Position numbers and translations under genes: made by a program. Below, one piece after another: positions 33,053 to 38,908 of a DNA stretch of 38,908 nucleotides (its first letter is position 1; every line of letters starts with the position of its first letter). The stretch is from assembly GCA_011391255.1 (NCBI GenBank), contig JAABQV010000025.1, positions 1 to 38,908 of the forward strand. Reading direction: 5' to 3'. Source of the stretch: Dechloromonas sp. Its GTDB lineage: Bacteria > Pseudomonadota > Gammaproteobacteria > Burkholderiales > Rhodocyclaceae. Under the pieces are notes generated by a model that was not told the origin of the DNA, ran no database searches, and was given only the letters and a program-made list of their open reading frames with translations.

Positions 33053-34399
33053 TTAAATGAGCGCCTCGGCCAGCGCGCCGCTGATGGCATTCCCTAAATG
33101 TAAGATTTCCTCATCGCTGACGATGTACGGTGGCATCAGGTAAACCGTGTTGCCGATTGGCCGGATCAGCGCCTCGTGACTTAGCGCGGCGCGGTAAAAC
33201 TTGCGGGAGAAGTGGGGGTCGCTGGTTGCGACGTCAAAGGCGGCGATCATGCCGCGCTGGCGCAGGTGTTTGACTTGCCGATACCCGGCCAGCGGAGCGA
33301 GAGCCGACGCAATTTTTGCCGCTTTTTGGCGGTTGACCGCAACAATGTCGTCTTCCGCAAAAATATCCAGCGTCGCCAGTGCTGCGCGGCAGGCGAGGGG
33401 GTTGCCGGTGTAGGAGTGCGAGTGCAGGAAGGCGCGGGCGACTGAGTCGTCCAAGAAGGCGTTGTAAATCCTGTCGCTGCTCAAGACGATGGAAAGGGGC
33501 AGGTAGCCGCCGGAAATGCCTTTTGATAAACACATTAAATCAGGCCGGATGCCGGCCTGTTCGTGAGCGAAGAAGGAGCCGGTGCGGCCGCAGCCAACAG
33601 CGATTTCGTCGCAAATCAAGTGGACTTCGTGGCGGTCGCAAAGCTGGCGGGCGAGTCGCAGGTATTCCGGGTCATACATCACCATGCCGGCGGCGCCTTG
33701 CACCAAAGGCTCGACGATGAGGGCGGCAATGTGCTGGCCATGACGTTCAAGGTGGGACTCGAGTGCGGCAGCGGCGCGGCGGGCAACGTCTGCCGGTGAC
33801 TCGCCGGCTTCAGCCTGACGAAAATCCGGCGAAGGCATGACCGTTGCGGCACGAACGAGCGGCGCGTAGGCATCCTTGAAGATGGCGACATCAGTCACCG
33901 CCAGCGCACCGGCGGTTTCGCCGTGGTAGCTGCCTTGCAGGCAGAGAAACCGGGTCTTCTCCGGCCGGCCGACATTTCGCCAGTAATGAAAGCTCATTTT
34001 TAGCGCGATCTCGGTTGCTGAAGCACCATCCGAGGCGTAGAACGCGTGCCCAAGGGTTCCTGCGGTCAACGCTGATAAACGTTCGGAAAGTTCGACCACC
34101 GGCTGATGAGTGAAGCCGGCCAGCATTACGTGCTCAAGCGTTTCCAGTTGTTCTCGTAAGGCGGCGTTAATGCGCGGGTTGGCGTGGCCGAAAAGATTGG
34201 TCCACCACGAGCTGATCCCGTCGAGGTAACGCTTGCCGTCAAAATCATAGAGCCAGGCGCCTTTGCCATGCGAAATGGGCACCAGCGGCAGGTGCGTCGG
34301 CGAGCCGCTATCTGCGTGGTGTTGCATCTGCGTGCACGGGTGCCAGACGGCGGCCTGGCTGCGCGCCAGCCAGTCAGCGTTCGACGACTGGCTCATCAA
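33053..34399 (-). CDS. bioA: Adenosylmethionine-8-amino-7-oxononanoate aminotransferase
   Basis: BioA transfers an amino group from S-adenosylmethionine to 8-amino-7-oxononanoate. This 448-residue class III aminotransferase has WHPCTQMQHH near the start, the GISSWWTNLFGH substrate region, GSYHGETAGALAVTD, ICDEIAVGCGRTG and the PLP lysine K293 in LMCLSKGISGGYLPL. It lies 2.5 kb from bioF with other genes between, and its ATG overlaps the end of the DUF2863 gene by 4 bases, so it is in a different transcript from bioFHCD. Confidence 0.96.
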   Translation of the reverse strand: MMSQSSNADWLARSQAAVWHPCTQMQHHADSGSPTHLPLVPISHGKGAWLYDFDGKRYLDGISSWWTNLFGHANPRINAALREQLETLEHVMLAGFTHQPVVELSERLSALTAGTLGHAFYASDGASATEIALKMSFHYWRNVGRPEKTRFLCLQGSYHGETAGALAVTDVAIFKDAYAPLVRAATVMPSPDFRQAEAGESPADVARRAAAALESHLERHGQHIAALIVEPLVQGAAGMVMYDPEYLRLARQLCDRHEVHLICDEIAVGCGRTGSFFAHEQAGIRPDLMCLSKGISGGYLPLSIVLSSDRIYNAFLDDSVARAFLHSHSYTGNPLACRAALATLDIFAEDDIVAVNRQKAAKIASALAPLAGYRQVKHLRQRGMIAAFDVATSDPHFSRKFYRAALSHEALIRPIGNTVYLMPPYIVSDEEILHLGNAISGALAEALI

Positions 34400-35568
34400 T
34401 GCAGGGCTTGCGAGTTGGCGATAGCCTGCTCCGGCATTTCGGCGTGTACCAGTTCGGCCTCAGGGTTGGGGAAGAGCGGGGCACCGCAGTCGTCGCAGAA
34501 TTCCATCGGGAAATGATGGTTGAGAAAAACCACATCCTGAACGCCGGCCTCACGCAAAACAGCCTCAATTTCGCTGGCGGCATCGGTCGCTTCATCTTCG
34601 GCGCCAAGCAGCGGCCAGACGATGCCATGGAAGGTTTCATCCTTGTCTTTCGGGCCGAGGCCGACGCGGTATTCTTCCATGCGACGGTCGTAGCAGGGGC
34701 CGACGACGGCGCGAATATCATCCGGCATCAGGCCGAGCATGGTTTGCAGGAAAGCCACCGAAGCCTTCAGCGAATAAGGGCGCGAGAGGCGGTCGGCATT
34801 GCGGCAGCCGGCGTGATAAGCGTCCGGCAGCAGCGGTTGCCAGGCGCAGCCGGTGAGTAGCGGTTCGAGATTGGGGCCGCCCTGCTTGATCCATTCCTTG
34901 AGCGCGGTTTCCTTGTTGCCATCCTTCTCGTTCCAGCGAAACAGCGGTTTGCCGTGTGGCACGGCAATGCTGCCGACGAGATAACGCACGTCGGACAAAA
35001 AACGGTTGGTTTCCGGCATGCCTTCGGTGTCGACTGCCAGATGCTGGCCGGCCAGCGTGGCTGCACCAAGCGCCTGGGTCATCTGCCAGGTATCGCAAAA
35101 ACTGCGCGGCAACTGATCCGGGCTAAACAGGTAATCGGCCAGCGCAAGCCGGACATCGGCACCGAAAACATGCGCGCCAAGGTGTGCCGTCAAGGCTGCA
35201 ACAGTCGCTTTGGGTAGCGCGCTTGAGGGAATCGAGAAGCGCGACCAGGCGAGTACCGGCGCGGCAAAGAGCTGAATATCGAAGGCCTGGCCTTTGAGTT
35301 CGGTGCGGCCAGTTTCGGCGCGCGATTCAACCATATCAGCGAGCTCGTCGTGGGCGCGCGGATTGGCTTCGAAGAGGCGATCGAGGGCGGTATTGATGTC
35401 GTCTTCAGCACCGTTTTTCAACAGGCTATCGACGATTTCGGCAAGCTGGGTTTCCCAGTAGCTATCTTCCAGTTTGCCACCGGAATCGGAAAGACCGATG
35501 GACAGGCGCTGGAGTTCAGCAGCATCGCGTGAAAGGCGGTCGCGCGAGCCGAAGCGGGTTCGTTTCAT
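34396..35568 (-). CDS. DUF2863 protein
   Basis: This 390-residue cytoplasmic protein belongs to DUF2863, a family common in betaproteobacteria and of unknown function. The start [20 protein letters not shown] followed by [13 protein letters not shown] is characteristic. Near the C-terminus, [20 protein letters not shown] carries a CxxC pair that could bind metal; only this pair is visible, so a complete zinc site would need further ligands. A GGAAAT site precedes the ATG at 35568. It is co-transcribed with bioA (4-base overlap), which may be chance or a link to biotin metabolism. Confidence 0.82.
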   Translation of the reverse strand: MKRTRFGSRDRLSRDAAELQRLSIGLSDSGGKLEDSYWETQLAEIVDSLLKNGAEDDINTALDRLFEANPRAHDELADMVESRAETGRTELKGQAFDIQLFAAPVLAWSRFSIPSSALPKATVAALTAHLGAHVFGADVRLALADYLFSPDQLPRSFCDTWQMTQALGAATLAGQHLAVDTEGMPETNRFLSDVRYLVGSIAVPHGKPLFRWNEKDGNKETALKEWIKQGGPNLEPLLTGCAWQPLLPDAYHAGCRNADRLSRPYSLKASVAFLQTMLGLMPDDIRAVVGPCYDRRMEEYRVGLGPKDKDETFHGIVWPLLGAEDEATDAASEIEAVLREAGVQDVVFLNHHFPMEFCDDCGAPLFPNPEAELVHAEMPEQAIANSQALH

Positions 35569-35579
35569 GGGATTTCCAG

Positions 35580-35600
35580 AAAATTCAAAGATTGAATTTT
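35580..35600. promoter_or_regulatory. Perfect palindrome in the DUF2863/yaaA divergent promoter region
   Basis: Arms AAAATTCAA (35580-35588) and TTGAATTTT (35592-35600) surround a 3-base AGA centre. It lies 46 bases before the yaaA start and 12 bases before the DUF2863-bioA start. A TAAAAT that could serve as a -10 for yaaA is at 35609-35614. Its symmetry suggests a regulator site; the regulator is unknown. Confidence 0.4.
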
Positions 35601-35645
35601 ACCAGCGCTAAAATCTACTGCATCGCAATGCACAAAATTGAAGCC

Positions 35646-36419
35646 ATGCTGATCTTTCTCTCCCCTGCCAAATCTCTCGATTTCAAGACGCCGCCGCATG
35701 TGGCTGCGTTCACCCGGCCAGCGTTTCTGAAGCAGTCGGAAGCGCTTATCAAGCAGCTGCGCAAGTTATCGCCAGCCGCTATTGCCCAGTTGATGGATCT
35801 CTCCGATCCGCTGGCGCAGCTCAACTTCGGGCGTTATGCCGACTGGTCGCTACCGTTCTCTCCGGACAATGCGAAGCAGGCGGTGTTGGCTTTTGATGGC
35901 GATGTTTACGACGGTATTGACGCCAAGACACTGAGCGCCGATGACCTCGATTTTGCGCAAAAACAGGTGCGCATTCTTTCTGGTCTCTACGGCATCCTCA
36001 GGCCGCTCGACCTGATGCAGCCTTACCGGCTGGAAATGGGCACCAAGTTTGCCAATCAAGGCGGCAAAGATCTTTACGCTTTCTGGGGCGAGCAACTGGT
36101 CGATGCGATTAATGCCGAACTGGCCGAGATGCAGCGACCTGTTGCGGTCAACCTTGCTTCCGAGGAGTATTTCAAGGCAGCGGTCGGGCGAAAGATCAAA
36201 GGCCAGTTGATCCAGCCGGTGTTCGAGGACTGGAAAGCTGGCAAGTACAAAATCATCAGCTTTTACGCCAAGCGTGCGCGTGGCTTGATGACGCGCTTTG
36301 CCACGGTCAACCGGCTGACCGAGCCGGAAAGCCTGAAAGATTTTGACTACGACGGTTACGCCTTTGAGCCGAACGTGTCCGACGAAAAAAGCTGGGTATT
36401 CCGGCGGCGCCAGGAGTGA
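35646..36419 (+). CDS. yaaA: Peroxide stress protein YaaA (UPF0246/DUF328)
   Basis: This 257-residue protein is the standard family length, starting [16 protein letters not shown]. Other hallmarks are [60 protein letters not shown] and the C-terminal [17 protein letters not shown]. YaaA limits free iron and oxidative DNA damage in E. coli and binds DNA. The ATG at 35646 matches the family start; the frame is open upstream to 35529, and an ATG at 35628 is the nearest alternative. A terminator follows at 36485. Confidence 0.95.
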   Translation: MLIFLSPAKSLDFKTPPHVAAFTRPAFLKQSEALIKQLRKLSPAAIAQLMDLSDPLAQLNFGRYADWSLPFSPDNAKQAVLAFDGDVYDGIDAKTLSADDLDFAQKQVRILSGLYGILRPLDLMQPYRLEMGTKFANQGGKDLYAFWGEQLVDAINAELAEMQRPVAVNLASEEYFKAAVGRKIKGQLIQPVFEDWKAGKYKIISFYAKRARGLMTRFATVNRLTEPESLKDFDYDGYAFEPNVSDEKSWVFRRRQE

Positions 36420-36484
36420 TCTAAACGACCGAAGATAGCGAAAGGCAAGGTCACTGCTTTCCTGGTGCTTGCCGGAAAAAAGAA

Positions 36485-36517
36485 AAGCCACCCGGAGGTG
36501 GCTTAAGTATTTGATTT
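36485..36517 (+). terminator. Terminator downstream of yaaA
   Basis: Arms AAGCCACC (36485-36492) and GGTGGCTT (36497-36504) around CGGA form an 8-base stem, followed at a short distance by a T-run (36515-36521). It lies 66 bases past the yaaA stop and just before the AT-rich segment. Confidence 0.75.
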
Positions 36518-36520
36518 TTT

Positions 36521-36543
36521 TGGGCGACTGATGGGGCTCGAAC
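36521..36543 (-). other. tRNA 3'-end-like fragment at island boundary (possible attachment-site remnant)
   Basis: Read on the reverse strand, this 23-base fragment begins GTTCGAGCCCC, like the T-loop and 3' T-stem of a tRNA, and ends CAGTCGCCCA, like an acceptor-stem tail. The 5' T-stem half is missing, replaced by AT-rich sequence. The fragment marks the exact change from GC-rich chromosomal to AT-rich DNA, as integrated elements often do. No intact tRNA is present, so this is suggestive only. Confidence 0.35.
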
Positions 36544-36584
36544 AACAAAAAAACTAAATTAAAAAAACTGCAATAAATTTTACG

Positions 36585-37304
36585 CTATAACAAATTACCA
36601 ACTATGCGCCCTAGTCTATCTAGTAATGCATCAATTGTTTGTCGAGAACGAGATGGATCATCTCCTGCATATGCGGCAATTCGAATAGTGTCTTTGTATG
36701 CAAAATTTGTATATGTATCCACATCATCCGATAAAGGATACTCAATTTTATTGCCACCTATTATGAAGCGGTCTTTCTCGACGTTTTTCATTCGAATAAT
36801 TCCGATATTAACATCGCATAATGCAATATATGTCCACGTTTCTCCATGGTAGCGAACAATTTCTTCAAGGCTTGATCCAGCAATTGCACCTAGAATAATA
36901 CCGCTGGCTGAGCTTATATTGTCAGATCGTTTTGACAACTCGTAGCCAGCAACACCGCCTAGCAGCAATCCTAACCCTCGACTGGTACTTATATTGGCTC
37001 TCGATACACTTTGGAATTGGAAAGCATTAACATCAACTATTATTCCATAATTTTGATCACTGATGCTATATCCTGCACTTCGGAATCCGTTCTCAATCGA
37101 ATTGCGAAATCTCGACAAATCAAAATCTGGGTCACCAGAAGAGTTTCTGATGCGCAACTTGATTGTTCGGTTTGAAAACTGTGACGAATCAATGAATAAA
37201 TTTTTGGAAGTTGTACTGCCTATAGAAAAACCAGGATTGGAGTTTAGGCGTGCAGCACAACCAAATATCAAAAATGTTGAAAATAAAATAATAAATGTTT
37301 TCAA
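36585..37304 (-). CDS. TraT-like outer-membrane lipoprotein
   Basis: This 239-residue protein has a short signal sequence and lipobox-like FLIFGC (Cys16), then LFIDSSQFSNRTIKLRIRNS, FRNSIENGFRSAGYSISDQN, a glycine-rich GLGLLLGGVAGYELSKR and SSASGIILGAIAGSSLEEIV, then TWTYIALCDVNIGI. The order of elements follows TraT, a surface-exclusion and serum-resistance lipoprotein of F-type plasmids, though direct identity looks low. The start is a TTG, 2 bases after the stop of the protease gene and with GAGAAA before it, so the two form one operon. It is much more AT-rich than neighbouring chromosomal genes, suggesting transfer. Confidence 0.62.
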   Translation of the reverse strand: MKTFIILFSTFLIFGCAARLNSNPGFSIGSTTSKNLFIDSSQFSNRTIKLRIRNSSGDPDFDLSRFRNSIENGFRSAGYSISDQNYGIIVDVNAFQFQSVSRANISTSRGLGLLLGGVAGYELSKRSDNISSASGIILGAIAGSSLEEIVRYHGETWTYIALCDVNIGIIRMKNVEKDRFIIGGNKIEYPLSDDVDTYTNFAYKDTIRIAAYAGDDPSRSRQTIDALLDRLGRIVGNLL

Positions 37305-37306
37305 AA

Positions 37307-38371
37307 TTATTTCTCTTTTTGACGTTCAAGATAATTGCGAATCTCATTAAAAGAGACACTAAAATTCAAGTTCTGACTTGCTTTGTCAACGCGAACCCAG
37401 TCATTTACACCAACCACGGCATCCCTAAGAAATAGTGGTCCCCCGGAATTTCCCGGACTAATCGGTGTGTCTGTTTGTACAAACTCAACGAGGGCGCTGT
37501 TCTTGAGCGTTGCACCACTTTGTTTTCTTACCGCACTCACTACGCCACGAGTGATAGTGAATTCATACCCTTTCGGGTGACCAATAGCCTCAACCGTCTC
37601 ACCCAACCTTATAGGGCCACTGAAAATTTTAACGGGCTTACCGGTAGTTTGAGATTTAATCAAAGCCAAATCCAAACGAACATCATGGTCAATTACCTTG
37701 CCATATGTTTTAGTTCCATCATAAAAAGTCATTTCTACTAAGTTTGCTTTATCAACTACGTGATAGGCTGTTAAAACAAGATCAGGTGTTACATAGAAAC
37801 CAGTGCCAATTGAATTTGAATTTTTGACAATTACAACACTATCAAATCGCTCATCTGCTAATGTGGTTGAAGAGTCACTTCGATTCGACCGTAAATCACT
37901 TCCCTTTACTTTTGTGATTGGCGAGTTGTCCTTCGAATATACTGGAGCTGCGGAAGCATATTTTCGTGCTGCAAGTGGTTTTAAAAATGCTTCCGTAGAA
38001 ATAAATGGTACAGGCTTCACCGCCGTAAGATTTTTTGGAGAGAATAAATCCGAAATTTTAATTTTAACAGGTCTTTTTTCCCATGATGTTACGCTCTCTT
38101 CTGTTTGTGCTGTGCGAAGTATTGAAGTTTTATCAGGATCATTTTCGTTAACGTTGTAACTAATGTTAAATTTTTCATGATCTTTAACGTCAAAATAACT
38201 CGAAAACACGCGCTTGCCTTTGGCGTCAATGACATAGTAATCTACACGCGCTAATTTTGAGGCACTAACATCAACTAATTGATAGTTGTATTGTGAGTAA
38301 ATAGGCTTTGTCAGAGTTTGCGGAGTGTTGCTTAAAGCTGAGGATTTTTCTCTTGCCGTGCTTTCAGCCAC
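37307..38371 (-). CDS. Trypsin-like (S1C/HtrA-type) serine protease, probably 5'-truncated by an IS
   Basis: At least 354 residues remain. The C-terminal half (about 175-345) is a trypsin-like protease with a complete triad: His204 (LTAYHVV), Asp234 (RLDLALIK) and Ser309 (SPGNSGGPLF). There is no PDZ domain. Residues 25-110 form a beta-rich region I cannot name (YQLVDVSASKLARVDYYVID), and 110-175 is a linker. No signal peptide is visible: a GTG at 38371 can serve as start, but the frame stays open upstream into the end of the adjacent insertion sequence, so the true N-terminus was probably cut off. The gene is AT-rich and forms an operon with the TraT-like gene. Confidence 0.78.
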   Translation of the reverse strand: MAESTAREKSSALSNTPQTLTKPIYSQYNYQLVDVSASKLARVDYYVIDAKGKRVFSSYFDVKDHEKFNISYNVNENDPDKTSILRTAQTEESVTSWEKRPVKIKISDLFSPKNLTAVKPVPFISTEAFLKPLAARKYASAAPVYSKDNSPITKVKGSDLRSNRSDSSTTLADERFDSVVIVKNSNSIGTGFYVTPDLVLTAYHVVDKANLVEMTFYDGTKTYGKVIDHDVRLDLALIKSQTTGKPVKIFSGPIRLGETVEAIGHPKGYEFTITRGVVSAVRKQSGATLKNSALVEFVQTDTPISPGNSGGPLFLRDAVVGVNDWVRVDKASQNLNFSVSFNEIRNYLERQKEK

Positions 38372-38394
38372 TCCTTCGGAGGCACCCCTGAGGC

Positions 38395-38908
38395 CAGGGC
38401 CTTTTCACTCGAAAGTCATAACGGTTGCAACCCTAGAATGCTGCGCATAATTCCCTCATCCCAGTTGGCAAACTTCCGTTTCTGTCGCTTGCTCAGTTTT
38501 TTCTTGGTGAAAGAAGGCTGCGTAGTATCCAGACTCAGCATATTGATCACCACCCGACGAATCAGCGAGAGTATCTCCGGTGCATTGTCTTTTTTGACCA
38601 TGCAGGCATCCTCCCCAAAATTGACATCGAGCATCCAGTGAAGCTTGTTCTCAACCGCCCAATGCGCCCGAACGGCTTTTGCCAAAGCCTCTGGCGTCAT
38701 GTCGCGCGAGGAGATGTAGTAGCGCTGTTCCAGATCGCTGCTCTGGTCTCCCACCCGGCGCAACGAAGCCACCATCGCCACGGTTTTGCAATTCGGCCAG
38801 TCTGCCGTGTCGACCGCAGCAGCACTCGCCGGCGCCGTCCAGGTGATCTGCGTGACGACTCGGCCATGGCTGGCATCAAGATGTTCAAACCGGGGAAGAT
38901 TGCTATGT
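38395..38908 (-). mobile_element. ISAs1-family insertion sequence (one end, continues past window)
   Basis: The transposase C-terminus runs to 38416, and the sequence CAGGGCCTTTTCACTCG from 38395 is a plausible terminal inverted repeat. The GC content rises sharply from the AT-rich protease gene. The other IS end and any target-site duplication lie outside the window, so the exact boundary is an estimate. Confidence 0.65.
38416..38908 (-). CDS. ISAs1-family transposase, C-terminal part
   Basis: This reading frame enters from the window end and continues to a stop at 38416, giving about 163 residues. It shows the family's features: HGRVVTQITW near the start, WPNCKTVAMVASLRRVGDQS, an RYYISSRDM strand, and the signature RAHWAVENKLHWMLDVNFGE with its catalytic Glu (HW.VEN.LHW). 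It ends with a conserved leucine- and basic-rich tail (LIRRVVINMLSLDTTQPSF and KKLSKRQKRKFANWDEG). This DDE transposase moves the element by cut-and-paste. A GTG at 38781 is an in-frame internal codon, not the start. No frameshift or stop is visible in this part. Confidence 0.9.
   Translation of the reverse strand, partial: HSNLPRFEHLDASHGRVVTQITWTAPASAAAVDTADWPNCKTVAMVASLRRVGDQSSDLEQRYYISSRDMTPEALAKAVRAHWAVENKLHWMLDVNFGEDACMVKKDNAPEILSLIRRVVINMLSLDTTQPSFTKKKLSKRQKRKFANWDEGIMRSILGLQPL

Noticed and set aside
36521..36543. A functional tRNA gene
   Set aside because: Only the T-loop and tail are present; no D-arm, anticodon arm or 5' acceptor strand can be found upstream.
38697..38888. Separate Arg-rich small protein near the window end
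   Set aside because: It is an out-of-frame reading of the ISAs1 transposase gene.
1..38908. CRISPR array or prophage
   Set aside because: No regularly spaced repeats and no phage structural, integrase or packaging genes are visible.

Overview
The window is bacterial chromosomal DNA, most likely from a betaproteobacterium of the Rhodocyclales (Dechloromonas/Azonexus-like). This placement is an inference. It rests on the moderately high GC of most of the window, the beta-type assimilatory sulfate reduction set (hemoprotein CysI, a DUF934 protein, an Fe-S CysH, CysDN and a CysB regulator), a DUF2863 protein, the bioFHCD/bioA arrangement and many multi-domain signalling proteins. No rRNA, complete tRNA or CRISPR array is visible, and no gene-free stretch exceeds about 210 bases.

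Layout. 1-2405: the end of a TonB-dependent receptor followed by a YfiR-family periplasmic protein. 2443-4089: a hipBA toxin-antitoxin-type pair in which HipA lacks a key metal-binding Asp, closed by a two-way terminator. 4201-6395: cysN and cysD (reverse strand) with a palindrome-rich upstream region. 6600-10206: an FKBP isomerase, then a reverse-strand run of YcaO, a DUF2860-like outer-membrane protein and a glutaredoxin-like protein. 10364-15138: a PAS-GAF-PAS sensor overlapping a 1106-residue EvgS/BvgS-like hybrid kinase. 15135-20492 (reverse): cysI, DUF934, cysH and then the most remarkable gene, a single 774-codon ORF fusing a cyclic-nucleotide-binding-like domain, an acetate kinase and a PduL-type phosphotransacylase. 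20627-22427: a TSUP/TauE exporter divergent from cysB. 22429-25804 (reverse): yciB, yciI, bolA, a parvulin (PpiC) and an HDOD protein. 25856-27283: an HD-GYP response regulator and a lone HPt protein. 27260-35568 (reverse): bioF-bioH-bioC-bioD preceded by an unknown 168-residue protein and an orphan VapB-like antitoxin, then an atypical response regulator, a small forward-strand gene, bioA and DUF2863. 35646-36419: yaaA. 36521-38371: an AT-rich, foreign-looking segment with a TraT-like lipoprotein and a trypsin-like protease. 38395-38908: the end of an ISAs1-family insertion sequence that appears to have cut the protease gene.

How the genes work together. Sulfate activation (CysDN), APS reduction (CysH) and sulfite reduction (CysI), with the CysB regulator and a likely sulfur-oxyanion permease, form an almost complete sulfate assimilation set. 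The AckA-PduL fusion directly downstream of cysH would interconvert acetyl-CoA, acetyl-phosphate and acetate with ATP. It could recycle the acetate released during cysteine synthesis, but that link is an inference. The biotin genes cover the pimeloyl-ACP entry steps and the path to dethiobiotin (bioC, bioH, bioF, bioA, bioD); bioB is not in the window. The best candidates for something undescribed are the cNMP-AckA-PduL fusion with its altered phosphate-binding loops, the HipA with a lost metal ligand, and the AT-rich island beside a tRNA-3'-end-like fragment.
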